Assembly: GCF_030052815.1 (NCBI RefSeq) | Contig: NC_079499.1 | Span: 104,132,480-104,196,479, forward strand | DNA length: 64,000 nucleotides | Source: Hevea brasiliensis | Taxonomy: Eukaryota; Streptophyta; Magnoliopsida; Malpighiales; Euphorbiaceae | Reading direction: 5' to 3' | Shown: positions 23,291 to 36,300 of the stretch, piece after piece | Position numbering within the stretch: the stretch's first letter is position 1 | How the letters are laid out: every line of letters begins with the position of its first letter | Notes under the pieces: generated by a model | Seen by the model: only the letters and a program-made list of their open reading frames with translations | The model's database searches: none | What the model was told of the DNA's origin: nothing | Made by a program: the position numbers and the translations under genes

Positions 23291-26200
23291 TGGATAGAAG
23301 TACATGAGAGATTCAAATACCATCAATCAACTGGAGATCTGGCTTTGTCGATCTCCTGATACTTGCTGCGGCAAAGCTGGCTGGAGATTGTTTTATCAGC
23401 CCTTGCTAATTATTGATATGCTCCAAACTTTTTGGTACTGTTCCCTGTTTTTCTTGGAATTGGCTACTTTATTGTTCAGTTGCAATTACGGAATCTACTG
23501 GTAGCTTGCTTTGTGAATGTATTTATTAAATGAATGGTGTTTTTGTGCAAATTCTCTCTGTTTTTTTTTTTTTTTTGGTACTTCAGAAATTCTTATAGGT
23601 AATGGGGCTATGATCATAATTACTGGTCGATCCTTGTATTTTTACAATTACATTAAAATATCCTTGACCTTTCTCTCCGTTAACTAATGAGTCCTTTCAT
23701 TCATTTTTTATTGTGTTTTCCGTCTAGATTAAAAGACCAACACAGAGTGATAGACTAATCAATAGAAATAGAAAGAAATGGCATTGCTGTTTATACTTCC
23801 ACTTTGTTATAAGGATTTACTAACTAGAATCTCACCATAAACCTAACATTATATATAAATTTAGCATATTATAATAGTGAAAATAGATGTAGATTAAAAA
23901 TCAAATGGAACAAACATTAATTCTCTATAAAAGTTAGTCTCTAATTAAATAAGACAAAATTTACACTAAAATGTAAAACCACGTAAAATACATTCTTATT
24001 GCAACGAATGTAAAACTAATCAAATTGAGATAAATAACCACAAATTTTAATGAATATTAAAATAATTAATTTATCCTATATGTCCGATTGAATATTTCTC
24101 CCCAGCATGACAAGTATCTGCCAAATAGAATTATATTCAGAACTTAAATTAAAAAAAAAAAAAAAAAAAGGGCTTAAGTGAAAAAAAAAATTAGGTAAAA
24201 TAATGAGAAGGATCCCTAACTTCCTCACAGCTATAACTTTTATTTGAGATCGATGGCGACAATTATAGTTATTAGATGAAAGAGATCAATGTGAGAAGGA
24301 ACAAAACTTAATACAGTTGATTCATTCAAACTGCTACTCTAACGAATGTGTGACCACTGCTACTCAATTCACTTAAAAGAAAAAAAAGAAAAATTCCAGT
24401 GACAGATTTGAACTCCGCCCGTACATATTATTAGCGATGGATCCATCGCCGATGCATAATTAATTCATTGCTTAGTAAAGCGAAGCAGAAAAAGAATTTG
24501 AAGAAGAAAGAAGACGAGCCGACTGTACTGGTGTATTGCTAAAGGACTGAGAGGAGAGTTCATTGAAAACTTCATTTTTTTTTTGCAAAACCCTGTAAAA
24601 ATAGCTTAGGGTTATAGGGACGGCCTATAATATGTGGCTGAAAGTTATTTTTAATAGTTATGAATTAGTGACGGATTACAGTTGTTACGAATCCATCAAT
24701 CTGTTGCTGAAAGTCTCTTTTTTTTTTTTCAGTGATTCTTCACAACAAGACATTTTTAGTGGTTTGATCAATTATTGTAGACAATCCATACTGTAGTTGC
24801 TTCTCTGCATAAAGCACAAATCTCTCTCTTCTTTCATTTTGCTTGCTCTTTCCTGTGTTTCTTGGTACGTATTTCAGTTTCCATTTTTGCATCATATATA
24901 TCATATCAGATCAAGTAACCTGTAGTATAATTCCACTAGTAATTTATATTAAGAATTTGATATGGAAATGCTTTATGGTGGAATAGATAACAAGACTGCA
25001 AGAAATATGGTCTTTTCCTTGAATGAGAACACTCAACTTCTTAGAATATTGTTGAAGGTCAAACGGCAAAAGATTACTAAAACAATAGGAAACAATAATC
25101 AAAAGCTTAGGAAAAACTGTTCCAAATACTGCTTCTTTTTTATCTGTCAATGCTTTGTGACGAATTCCATTTACTTTTGAGGATAAATTGACACCATTCT
25201 TAGACATCTATTGAAGTCAAATTCCTCAACCATATAAGATTGCAATAAGAGTAATCTTTTTGAGTCGGTGCCTACTTTATTATTGAAGCAGGGCGTTGTT
25301 GTAGTTTGAGTACCAGGAATGCTGGCTACAAAAAGGTAATTCTAATATGATATAATGTTAGATTTTTCTCATGGTGAAACTACTACAAATCTAGGCCTCA
25401 ACAGAATGAATGCCTTATATACTATTAAAATTTTGAAATAGAGAATTATTAACAAGCACGTAGTGATGTGTATAAATCCTGTAACCTAAATTTTGGAAAA
25501 ATTTAAAATCATGTATAACAAAAATGTTGTTAAAGCCTAAATTTGTTGTAGTGGACTACAACAGGCTCTGTGGACGTAGGCACATTCCTGAACCATGTAA
25601 ACCTCTGTACTCTTTGTTTGGTGTTCTTTTTCACTTATTCTATGAGTGTGTGCGTGATGTATTTTGACAGCAGGTTGGACTAGGAATAAGCTTGGAGATT
25701 CAAAGTATTCTTTGGTGCTAGGTTATGCATATATCCATTATTATCCGAGTGCAGACATGAGACTGTTGGAATTGTAAAAGAGATTGGTTAGTTGATGTAA
25801 GATTGGTGATAATGACGGGGAAGAAGATATAATTGTGCATAGTTTTCACTTTAAATGGGATGGCACAGTCACAGACAGGGGGATATTCTACCTACATTGT
25901 TGTCCATAAAAGGCAGGTTCTTTGCAGTCAATATCTTGCTTTCTTCTTATATCCTTTAGTTTCCTTTCCTTTTGTGAAAATATTTTGTTGCCATGATAAA
26001 AATGAATGAAAAATTCAATGAGCATTAGAATGATTTTACCCAATTGGATTAAAACATTAGATTTGTATTATGGAATTTCCTATAGGCATCAGCTTTAATG
26101 TAAATCAGGGAATTATGGAAGGGATTAGGCTGTAGTCACAGAATCAGAGTCATATATTTGGGAAGGCTTTTGGACTCCAGATAACAGTTTTCAGCGCAGG

Positions 26201-27183
26201 CATATCCAAGAAATAAAAAGATTTGAGTGTGCTTCCTGCTGACAACCTTGTTGTCTCTTTTGACCAATAGCAGATGAAGGTAAAATCACACAAAGCTACC
26301 AAAGAGCGGATTTTTTTTTTCTTGCTTCATTGGTGATTGGGCTGCAATTGGGGTTTTAACTTGAGGTGTCAGAGCCCGGAAGACGACTCTTTACCATAAT
26401 TGAGCCAAGCTTATTTGTTCCTTATCAATTTGCAGACTCTAAGTCTCTCGACTTTATAATGGACACACCATCTGGTGATCATTTGATCCATACATGTCAC
26501 TATTGAAGACTGCTGGTGTTTTTATCCTTGTGGGTTTTCCCAGTGAAGTTAAAATCATTCCTGGGAAACCTTGATCCGTGTAGTTTACTCTTGCAATTTT
26601 CAAACATGATAGTTATTCATACCCTTGTTAGAACGTAGAATTTTACAAGAATTCAATTCAATTGATTTTTTTTAATCAATTCTTATGTTTGGAATAAAAG
26701 AATTCAATTCTTTTTAACTTCAAAGACCTTTTATTTTAAAAGACATAAAAATCATGCATGATTTTGCGAGAATTCATTGGATTTTTCCTTGCAAATGATT
26801 TATTCTAAAGGATACCATATGGATAGAGTTCTTTCTATTCCACTCTTTAGATAAGGTTTTAGCTCTTTTGGTTGAAACGCTTGCGTTTACTTATGGCAGG
26901 CATGAAAACCATGTCCGGCAGCATACATATATCCATAATCCTTAGGGGAGCTTGAATTATATAATGTGAAAGTTTTCATTTGGTGATTAATGATAGGATT
27001 CAAACTGTAACCATTAACATGAGGAGTGACAAGTTAAAAACCGTAAGTGGAATTTCCATCCTTGTTCATTACAACTTTTTGTACTAGATAGACTGATAAT
27101 TATAAATTTAAAGCAAGTAACGAACTGTAACTTCAACTTACTAACTGAGAACTAAAGAAAAGCAGAGACCAAAAACACAAATC
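23291..27183. other. Intergenic spacer without a recognised gene
   Basis: Starts with the 3' UTR of the DUF167 gene, then mixed A/T-rich sequence with A and T runs. It differs from the LECRK duplication unit, so this interval was not part of that duplication. One MITE-like element is listed separately. Short open frames here show no domain that I recognise. Confidence 0.6.
25380..25553. mobile_element. Possible CACTA-type MITE
   Basis: The left end CTACTACAAATCTAGGC is an imperfect inverted match to the right end, whose reverse complement reads CACTACAACAAATTTAGGC. About 174 bp, non-coding. Resembles CACTA-superfamily termini; no clear 3-bp target duplication. Confidence 0.35.
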
Positions 27184-29538
27184 TTAAATGCAAGTAAGAA
27201 AAGAAGTAGGACTTGGTGGTACTGGGATGTCAACTGTCCCTTCCAACATCAAAAGAACCTTCTTCATGGAAGGGCGGATGGACGGTTCATCCAGAGTGCA
27301 CCAAAGCCCCACTTTGATCATTCTATCCATTAGTCTCTTGTCCACTTCCTCATCACCAACCAATTTATCCATTTCACCAGCCTCAAAACAATGGTAAACC
27401 CAATCCACAAGTATGGATTCAATCTCTGGAAGATTTTGATCCACATTCCTTCTACAACATGCGATCTCCAATAACACAATTCCGAAACTATAAACATCAG
27501 CTTTAACTGTAACAGGAAGCTTACGATGCCATTCTGGTGCAACATATCCTCTTGTTCCTCTAATTCCTGTGAAAGTTTTCGTTTGGTCCGGCTTCAGCAG
27601 CTTTGCCAATCCAAAATCACAAATTTTTGGAGACCTGTATTCATCTATCAGTATGTTCTGTGGTTTTATATCACAATGGATGATCTGTGTCTCGCACTCT
27701 TCATGTAGATAGAGGATACCCCTTGCTATATTGCGAGCAATCTCCACTCTTTCTGTAAAACAAGGTCTTTTTTCAGGAGAGAAGAGCAAGTCAGCAAGGG
27801 AACCATTGCTCATGTACTCATATACCAAGAGCCTATTAGGTCCTTCATTGCAATAACCGAGTAGGCGTACTAGATTCTTGTGATGTGTTTTTCCAATAAC
27901 CTTCACTTCAGTTTGGAATTCTTTTTCCCCTTGAGATACAACTCCTTCTAGTCTCTTGACAGCTGCAACTTTCTGGGTACTCGATACTAGCCCTTTATAA
28001 ACTGTCCCAAATGAACCTCTGCCGATTTCTTCCCTGAAACCATCTGTTATCTCTTCTAGTTCTGCAAAAGTGAAAGATCGGGGAGCAACTTCCTCACATA
28101 ATACAATATTCTCATTTGCATTTATCCTTTTGTATGGCTGTGCACGAGATTTATATAACAGAAAGCCAGATATTGCCAACATAACAAGCCCAAGGGCAAC
28201 AATTGAAACACTGGCAATTAGGATGCCCCTTCCAAGCTGATCACTCTTTTTCTTTCCAGGCTCAACTCTATCTGTGGTGGTGGATATAGATTTGCCCACC
28301 TTGATCAAAGCTGAATTTGAGTCACCCATATCTCTTTTCCCATATCTCAAAGGAAGCCTCTGCTTTTTGCACTGCCTATCTTTAAAAAATGCAGCAACAC
28401 AGTCACAGTCCTCCAAGCAGGCTCTCTCACAATCTTCTTTGAAAGATAATGAGAGAACGGAATATGGATTGTCTTCCCATACAGTATTGGTGAGTTCTTG
28501 AATTCTGATGTCTCCATTATCATCTTTGCAACTTTCAGGAAAGAAATTCCTTTCACATCCAGCAGTCCAATTATTCTGAACAACATGTGTAAATTGTGGA
28601 AGACAAAGACATTGAGGTTCCAGATCATTTAAAACACAATAGCTATTAAAACCACAGAGTCCCTTGGGATCGCATTTATTATTTGTGGATGACCACAAAA
28701 CTGACCAGTTTCCATTCTGTGTCAGATTGTACGAGTACAATCTGAATATCCCATCAAAATCAATTCTCACAATGTAAATTGTTTTTTGTGTGGGATACCT
28801 TCCGTCTGTTAGATTCTTAATTATATTGAAACCAGTGAAATTGAACAGGTAGAGATGGCCATCGTCATCAAGATTTAGTGTCACGTTATTCCCTTGCCCA
28901 TCTGTACCGGTTGCCCAATAAGCATCTTTAGTAGTCACAGTAGTTGTCACCGCATACTGGACAAGGTTTCCATCTGCTTGCATAACAAGGCGGAAAATTC
29001 CTGTTGAGTGATCAGTTTGCGAAACAGCGGAAAACAGCCGTGAATTAGCTTCAAGGCGTTGAGTAGACAAAAGGGTATCAGTTGGGTTATCAAAACTCTG
29101 CCATATTATATGACGATCAGAATTATAGACCACAAAATTGCCCGAATCAAACAAAGAAGCTGAATAAGGTGACTCTGAAGTAGAAATAACTTGAGTGGTT
29201 TGGCCTTGAGCTTCCAAGACAAGCCCAGAATCACTAGTGAAGAGCAAGGTAGCGTTGCTGTGTACTAGTGGATCATCCCGGTTAGCAGTCCAGACAACTG
29301 TCTTCTGGGGAATTCCAGCAATAAAAACACCAATACCATAGCCACTGCCCTGTTGGTAAAATCCAAAGGCATAAAGACCAGAAGGTGACAACCACGAGGA
29401 GTTGGTGGTGGGTGTGAGGGAAGATCCTAAGCTTATATTGGAGTATCTTTGTTGAGCTAAGGCTGTGAAAAATAAAGTAAAAGATAGAAACAGAAACAGA
29501 ATGACGGAAGCCATGGAAAGGTTCTGAGCTCTGTGCAT
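27184..29538 (-). CDS. G-type lectin S-receptor-like serine/threonine-protein kinase (LECRK3/RLK1-like), intact, intronless
   Basis: 784 residues in one exon, starting MHRAQNLSMASV at 29538; the in-frame ATG at residue 9 begins the hydrophobic signal peptide. Domain order as in the copy at 13062: lectin (VVWTANRDDP, DSGNFVVYN, WQSFDNPTDTLL), EGF-like and PAN cysteines, membrane span about 438-460, kinase about 500-770. Kinase motifs: GRGSFGTVYKG, VAAVKRLEG, HCDIKPQNIL (non-RD), CDFGLAKLL, APEW. It is the closest intact relative of the interrupted gene at the left edge, and less like the 13062/40124 pair. Its downstream side (27183 leftward) is not the AT-rich unit that follows the other copies. 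Likely a plasma-membrane receptor kinase; ligand unknown. Confidence 0.93.
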   Translation of the reverse strand: MHRAQNLSMASVILFLFLSFTLFFTALAQQRYSNISLGSSLTPTTNSSWLSPSGLYAFGFYQQGSGYGIGVFIAGIPQKTVVWTANRDDPLVHSNATLLFTSDSGLVLEAQGQTTQVISTSESPYSASLFDSGNFVVYNSDRHIIWQSFDNPTDTLLSTQRLEANSRLFSAVSQTDHSTGIFRLVMQADGNLVQYAVTTTVTTKDAYWATGTDGQGNNVTLNLDDDGHLYLFNFTGFNIIKNLTDGRYPTQKTIYIVRIDFDGIFRLYSYNLTQNGNWSVLWSSTNNKCDPKGLCGFNSYCVLNDLEPQCLCLPQFTHVVQNNWTAGCERNFFPESCKDDNGDIRIQELTNTVWEDNPYSVLSLSFKEDCERACLEDCDCVAAFFKDRQCKKQRLPLRYGKRDMGDSNSALIKVGKSISTTTDRVEPGKKKSDQLGRGILIASVSIVALGLVMLAISGFLLYKSRAQPYKRINANENIVLCEEVAPRSFTFAELEEITDGFREEIGRGSFGTVYKGLVSSTQKVAAVKRLEGVVSQGEKEFQTEVKVIGKTHHKNLVRLLGYCNEGPNRLLVYEYMSNGSLADLLFSPEKRPCFTERVEIARNIARGILYLHEECETQIIHCDIKPQNILIDEYRSPKICDFGLAKLLKPDQTKTFTGIRGTRGYVAPEWHRKLPVTVKADVYSFGIVLLEIACCRRNVDQNLPEIESILVDWVYHCFEAGEMDKLVGDEEVDKRLMDRMIKVGLWCTLDEPSIRPSMKKVLLMLEGTVDIPVPPSPTSFLTCI

Positions 29539-32460
29539 CTTTTTAAGTATGAAGTTTATGAATTTTCAATTTATTTCAAGAACCATGAAATTGGAAGCAT
29601 TCAAAACCATTAAAGTCCACATTCACAATCCTCCGTGTTCTTAGAAAGAAAGAAAGAAAAAAAAAGTCGGTGACATAAAAAAAAAAAAAAAGGGAAGTTG
29701 TTGCAAGAAAGAAGAAGTCTTCATGCAAGTTGCGGTGGGTTGTTTCCCAGGATCTTCCGAGTGATGTGAAAGTAATGGGGTTAGATTGTTTTGAACTTTT
29801 GCCATATAAAGACTGAAGTCAACCAACTAAAAATTAAACTAAAAAAAATCAAAATCAAAATTGAGTTTTTTATTTGAGTCAACTAAACTCAGCTCTATCA
29901 CACGCTATTCAGCCAAAGTGAGGGTGGGATAAGATAATCTCAAACTTGGAGGTATTGTGATGTCTATTGTCCCTTTCAATATCAGTACAACCTATTATAA
30001 TTTATTAATATTAGCCTTCAAATTTTAAAAATAAATTATTGAAATTTTTTCAAAATTAAAAATTAGTTTTCATAGGGTAATTAATTATATATTGAATAAT
30101 AATAATGTCTCAATCGTTCATTTTTAATTAAAGAATTTAGATTATATAAATATAATAAATTATATTTACATAAATATGAAGGAATCCTAATAGAAGAAAT
30201 AAAATCCTCACCTCTCCGTTTATAAATGGGATTTCATTTACGTCTCTAATGTGTGTATTTGAATTAAGTTTCTAAAATATATTGTTCTTATTTTTTTACG
30301 TAGAATACATACTTCTTTCTTTTATACATAAATATGTAAATATATTTATATAAATATGTATTTTTTAATGTAAAATATAATTAATTGAAATAATTTCATA
30401 TGTCCAAATTAACACTTTATTGAAAAAATAAATAAAACATTTAAATACTAAAATATAGAAAAATAGAAAATTACATACATTAAAGATATATTTTTCTTTC
30501 TAGTAAATATTAACTTTTTATGCAACTATAGATAGAATATTTTCTCAAAATTAAATAAAAGACAAGATAATAAGATAGTATATGTTATCTTATATTATAT
30601 GATGTTTTGTCATAGCCATTTGCATAAGTTTAAGTTTATTAATGTAATTTGATAACTATTTGCATAAGTTTCAAATATAAACTTTTCAAAATCAATTTTT
30701 AGCATATGAAAATAATATTTTTTTCACATAAATCCTAAAACCCTTTTTCCGTTTTATAAAATAAGAAAATTATTCTTTATTTTTTTTTTCTTTACTTACT
30801 TTTTTTTCTCACAATAAAATATTTAATTTTAAATATTATGCCTATCACTGGCCTCTTAAATTTTAAATATTATGCCTTTTTTTTCTTCATTTTTAATTAA
30901 AGAATTTAGATTATATAAACATAATAAATTATATTATATTTATATGGGATTTCATATACGTCCTGTATTTGAAATAAGTTATTAAATAAATTTTTTAAAA
31001 ATATTATTCTTATTTTTATATATAGAGTACACACTTCTCTCTTTTATACATAAATATGTGTAAATATATTTAAATTTTATGATTACTTGATTTAAAATAA
31101 AATAAAATAAAATTATTTTGTTATGAAACATAAAGTAGTTTACAAAATTTTATAATTCATTTCATTAAATTTTTTTACAATAACAAAATTTTTTTGTCAA
31201 AAAGTCTATTAACTTAACGCAAATAATAAAATATCTTCACATAAAAGAATATATATATATATATAAAATATTTTTTAATAATGTTAAAAAGTATTATAAA
31301 TAAAATTAAATGATATATTTATTTAAAATTTTACATTTAAAATTTATTATTTTAATAAAAATTAAATATATTATGAAAAATATGATAATTTAAGACGCTG
31401 AAGTTTTTTTTTCGTTAAATTAATAAATTTTTCATAATTGACTATTTTAAGGAAAAAAAATATATTTATACAATAATTTAATGAGATGAATTAATTGTAA
31501 AATTTTATAAAATCACTTTATTTTTTGTAACAAAGTCATTTTACTTTATTTTAAATCAAATAATCATAGAATACACATATAAAAATATTAATATGTTTGC
31601 ATAATGTTTTCCATTTTTTTTTAATATAATGTTTATATACTAAAATAGCAAAACTGAAAATTATCAACAGTAAAGAGACAATTATCTCTGCAGTAAATAT
31701 TCATTCTTTTAATGTAAAATATAATTAAAACTGAAATAATTTCATATGTCCAAATTAACACTTTATTGAATAATAAAACATTTAAATACTAAAAATATAG
31801 AAAAATTGAAAATTACATACATTAAAGATATACTTTAATTTACGGTAAATATTAATTTTTTATATATAGATGGAATATTTTCTCAAAATTAAATAAATAA
31901 ATAAATAAAATACAAGATAATAAGATGGTATGAGTTATAAAATAAGAGATAAATTTAAAAAAAAAAAATTAAGCAAAAGTATTAGACTTTGCTCAAGTTG
32001 AGAGTTGCCTAAATAGAAATGGCAATGGCGAGTTGGGGGTGGCGATCCTTCCCCTCATTTTCGTGCCACATAAATTTGGGGTCGAAACGTAGACTTTCGG
32101 CGAGGCAAGTATCTTGCAAGAGCTTTTTTTTTCAATTTTTTTATTTCTTTCATTTTAATTTATTAAAAAATAAAATATAAATTAGAAATATAAATTCTAA
32201 ACTTAATTTTAATAATATATTTATTTTTTTTAAATAGTTAAATACATAAATATATATAAATAAATTATTTTTAATGAAAAATAATAAAATGTCATTATGC
32301 GGGGAGAAGGTCTCCCATCTTCACCTCACACAATACCAAAATCAGAGTGAAATCAGAAAAAATTGATTAAACTTGAAGCTAATCGGATTAGATTCAAAAA
32401 TTTTTATCATCTACGTGCCTATCTGACTAACTAAGCTAAGTTTGCATGAATTAGATTCAC
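29539..32460. other. LECRK promoter side and AT-rich spacer
   Basis: Upstream sequence of the gene at 27184-29538, then from 29935 the AT-rich half of duplication copy 2. Compared with copy 1 it lacks ~480 bp near 30602 (including the MITE-like element). No gene seen. Confidence 0.65.
29935..30000 (-). pseudogene. LECRK 3'-end relic at unit boundary
   Basis: AATCTCAAACTTGGAGGTAT and following bases match the last codons and flank of the intact LECRK genes, with the same internal gap as the relic at 8192. Confidence 0.6.
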
Positions 32461-32853
32461 TTAAAGCTGGAATCGGATTAGAATCACTGTAGTTGTTTGG
32501 CCCTGCGCTTCCAAGACTAACCCAGCATCATTGATGAGCAAGTTAACATTGCTGTCTACTGGTGGATCATCACGCTTGGCAGTCCAGACAACCGTCTTCT
32601 GAGGAATTCCAGCAATAAAGACACCGATAGCATACCCAGTGCCCTGTGGGTAAAATCCAAAGGCATAAAGACCAGAAGGTGACAACAATGAGGAGTTGGT
32701 GGTGGGTGTGAGGGAAGATCCTAAGCTTATATTGGAGTATCTTTGTTGAGCTAAGGCTTTGAAAATTGAAGTAAAAGATAGAAACAGGAACAGAATGACG
32801 GAAGCCATGGAAAGGTTCTGAGCTCTGTGCATCCTTTTAAGTTTTGAGTTCAT
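32461..32853 (-). pseudogene. LECRK 5' stub left by a ~3.9-kb deletion
   Basis: The 130-residue frame starts MNSKLKRMHRAQ and is nearly identical to the first ~124 residues of the genes at 13062 and 40124: signal peptide and start of the bulb-type lectin (GLYAFGFYPQGTGYAIGVF, VVWTAKRDD, LVLEAQGQTTTVI). It then switches to unrelated codons (LIRFQL) and a stop at the deletion joint, so lectin end, PAN, membrane span and kinase are missing. The upstream region is retained, so a transcript is possible. A secreted lectin fragment could in principle be made, but it lacks half the lectin fold, so I call it a pseudogene. Confidence 0.88.
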
Positions 32854-33919
32854 GAATTTTCATTTGCCAATGTAAGGTATTCAATTTATTTCAAGAACCA
32901 TGAAATTGGAAGCATTCAATACCATTAAAGTCCACATTCACAATCCTCCGTGTTCTTCACTTCCAAACGCATTCAGTGGAATCTACTACCATACGAAATT
33001 AAGGTGGAGAGTTCAAAATAGAAAGAAAGAAGAAGACAAACTCAGTGACCTTTTTCTATTGTTTGCTTTTCCGAGTTGCACTTTTGCTATTTAGCCTTTG
33101 AATTTTTAAAAGATAGAAAGTAATAACACAGATTAGTATTAAACTTGAAAACTTAATTTTTCAAAAATTTAAAATATAAAGAGAAAGAAAAATGGAGATA
33201 TAGATTTATGTTTTACATCGTATTACCACTGCTATTACCGAAATTTCGCAGTTGAGTTTTGACATATTTAATACTTTAATATGAATAAAATAATTTAAAA
33301 TCATTTTCATGTATTTATTATATAATATTTTAAATTTATTTTTTAAATAAAAATTAATTTTATATTTTCATAAAAATTATAATTAAATTATAAATAATTG
33401 TATTTTACAATTGTATTTTTATTTTGATTATATCAAAATTTTATATAATAATATAATATTTAATAATATATATTTTTTATATTGAGAGCATATATTTTAT
33501 TTTTATTTTTATTTAAATTAACTTTATTTTTTGAAAAATAAATAATAAAAAATATATATTTTATGTTATAATTTTAAATAATATATTTTTTATATATTAT
33601 TTTTCAACAATCATAAAGAAAATAAATATATTAAAAAATTATAAATTACAATTATTAATATAAATAATTTTATAAATAATCCAATTCATGAAATTATAAA
33701 CAAAACTTAAAATGAATTTATTTTAGGAACTCATTCACAAGCTAATTTTTTAACTTTTTAACAAGTCAGATTATGAATATGTTTAATGAACTAAATTACA
33801 AATTTATTTTACGAGCCAACTCGCGATTCTATAAGCGAGTTCAAACTAACTCGAGTTTGAGATAAATACTACTAAATTCGAATTCGACTTGTTTATTAAA
33901 TGAGCAATATTAAACCGAC

Positions 33920-34208
33920 CTTAAGTAACCAGTAAGTGACTTGATTCATTTAATCTCTTAATCAAAACACTTAAATTAGCAAATTCTCTCTATCTCTCTA
34001 TCTATATATATATATATATATATCTCTCTCTCTATCTAGATATATATATATATATCTCTATCTAGATATATATATATCTAGATATATATCTAGATAGAGA
34101 GAGAGATATATATATATATATCTAGATAGAGAGAAAGAGAGAATTTGCTAATTTAAGTGTTTTGATTAAGAGTGTAAATGAATCAAGTCACTTACTGGTT
34201 ACTTAAGG
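33920..34208. repeat. Long imperfect palindrome built on CT/TA microsatellite
   Basis: The left arm (TTAAGTAACCAGTAAGTGAC onward) is repeated inverted in the right arm, which ends CACTTACTGGTTACTTAA. Between them lie mirrored TCTC, TATA and TCTAGATA tracts. Each arm is about 140 bp. Confidence 0.85.
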
Positions 34209-34264
34209 TAATATATATAAAAGAAATGTAAATATCAAAAAAATAATATAGGAATAAAAAGAAT

Positions 34265-34303
<39 letters not shown>

Positions 34304-34448
34304 CTAGATAGAGAGAGAGAGAGAATTTGCTAATTTAAGTGTTTTGATTAAGAGTGTAAATGAATCAAGTCACTTACTGGTTACTTAAGGTAATATATAT
34401 AAAAGAAATGTAAATATCAAAAAAATAATATAGAAATAAAAAGAATTA
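34141..34448 (+). repeat. Direct duplication beside the palindrome
   Basis: The segment from GAATTTGCTAATTTAAGTG at 34141 to about 34266 recurs at 34323-34448, offset 182 bp, separated by more TA and GAGA tract. Confidence 0.9.
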
Positions 34449-35979
34449 TTTTAATTAAATAGGATACTTAAAATTTTTTTCTTTTTTTTCTAATACTTGG
34501 TTGTAATATAGACTTTATTATAATAAATTAAAAGTTAAATTAAATTTAAATTTAAATAAAAACTCTTCCTAATTTCCTCTCTTTTATTTTTTTATTATAT
34601 TAATTTTATATACACATGTAATTTAAATTTTACGGAATAAATACTTTAAATTGCATATTTTTCATGCGTATAATTTTAATCTAATCGAGCAGTGTGGCAT
34701 ACCGCGATCCATATAAAGTGCTAACTAAATTTAACTTACTGTATCAAAAATTTTAAAAATTGACATATTTCACATTCGTACAGGAACCGCAATCATGGCG
34801 GACCTCCAATGAAGAGCACTGGTCAAGAAATTACAACTGCAGCCATCAAACCTCTAGACTAATAGCTCCTTGAAAGTTTAGAAAAGAAAGAATAAAACGA
34901 GTTTTTCCTTGCAAGTTGTGGCGTGTTGTTTCCCAATGACGGAGTGGTCATTCTTGCCATAGCCGTAGGGAGGGAGAAACAAGAAACAAATAAACAAAGA
35001 AGAAGGAAGAAGAAGAACTTAAGTCTTCATGCAAGTGGGGGTGAGTTGTTTCCCACAGTCTTCCAAGTGATGTGATGGAAGTGGGGTTAAATTATTTTGA
35101 ACTTAAAGACTGAAGACTAAGCTCTATTATACCCTATTAATTCAACCAAAGCATTCTGATAATTGAAATAAATATGCATTTCCCATGAATTTGAGGATAG
35201 GATCATCTCAAACTTGGAGGTTGTTGTGAAGTCTATTGTCTCTTCCAATATCATGGAAACTATTATATTTTATTAATATTAGCCTTCAAATTTAAAAAAT
35301 AAATTATTGAAATTTTTCCAAAATTAAAAAATAATTTTCATAGGGTAAGTAACTATATATTGGATAATAACAATATCTCAATCGTTCATTTTTAATTAAA
35401 GAATTTAGATTATATAAACATAATAAATTATATTTACATAAATATGAAGGAATCCTAATGGAAGAAATAAAACCCTCCCCTCCCCATTTATAAATGAGAT
35501 TTCATTTACGTCCCTAATGTGTGTATTTGAATTAAGTTTCTAAAATATATTTTTCTTATTTTTTTACGTACAATACACACTTCTTTCTTTTATACATAAA
35601 TGTATAAATATATTTATATAAATATGCATTTTTTAATGTAAAATATAATTAATTGAAATAATTTCATATGTCTAAATTAACACTTTATTGAAAAAATAAA
35701 TAAAACATTTAAATACTAAAATATAGAAAAATAGAAAATTACATACATCAAAGATATATTTTTCTTTCTGGTAAATATTAACTTTTTATGCAATTATAGA
35801 TAGAATATTTTCTCAAAATTAAATAAATAAACGAATAAAAGACAAGATAATAAGATAGTGTATGAGTTATAAAATAACATATGTTATCTTATATTATACT
35901 AGATTATTAGATTTTGCTCAAGTTGAGAGATGCCTATCTCACTAAGTCAAGCCTGCAAGTTGTGGTGTCCTGTACCTTA

Positions 35980-36300
35980 GAGTAGACCTGGCCGCAGTTA
36001 GATTCGACCTTGAGCTAAATCAATGATTTAAGAGATTTGAAACAGGATCACAAGATTCCTTCCTATTTAATTTTGGTTTGATTTCATTTTGAGTTGGATT
36101 TAAGTCAATTCAATTTTATTTGAATCAAATATAATCATTAAATCTTTTTTTTTTTTGTCTTTTTTAAAGAAAAAATCTAATTTTGATTTAGAATCAAATT
36201 AAATGATTCCTTTACAATCTCAGTCTTATTTAAGGCAAATCAATTTAGAACGATTCCTGACCCATCAAGCTTTAATTAGACCATGGGCAGGTCTACCCTC
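35980..36300. mobile_element. MITE-like element, copy in unit 3
   Basis: Left end GAGTAGACCTGGCCGCAGTT and right end CCATGGGCAGGTCTACCCTC are inverted relative to one another. It is the positional counterpart of 8972-9297. Confidence 0.5.

Larger units (their letters stand above)
29935..35204. repeat. Tandem duplication unit, copy 2, internally deleted (about 5.3 kb)
   Basis: Same order as copies 1 and 3, but with one ~480-bp deletion near 30602 and a ~3.9-kb deletion ending at about 32485 that removes most of the LECRK gene and its downstream flank. It ends at 35204, where copy 3 begins directly. Confidence 0.75.
32854..35204. other. LECRK upstream region and AT-rich spacer, copy 2
   Basis: Promoter-side sequence shared with 15441-17444 and 42503-44409. 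It contains the palindromic microsatellite at 33920-34448. No gene seen. Confidence 0.6.

Noticed and set aside
24390..24740. Possible transposon ends (CCAGTGACAG..., GTGACGGATT...)
   Set aside because: The words resemble CACTA or Mutator ends, but I could not pair inverted termini or a target duplication.
25600..26640. Possible decayed gene in the spacer
   Set aside because: No open frame over ~60 codons with a recognisable motif and no splice-consistent chain.
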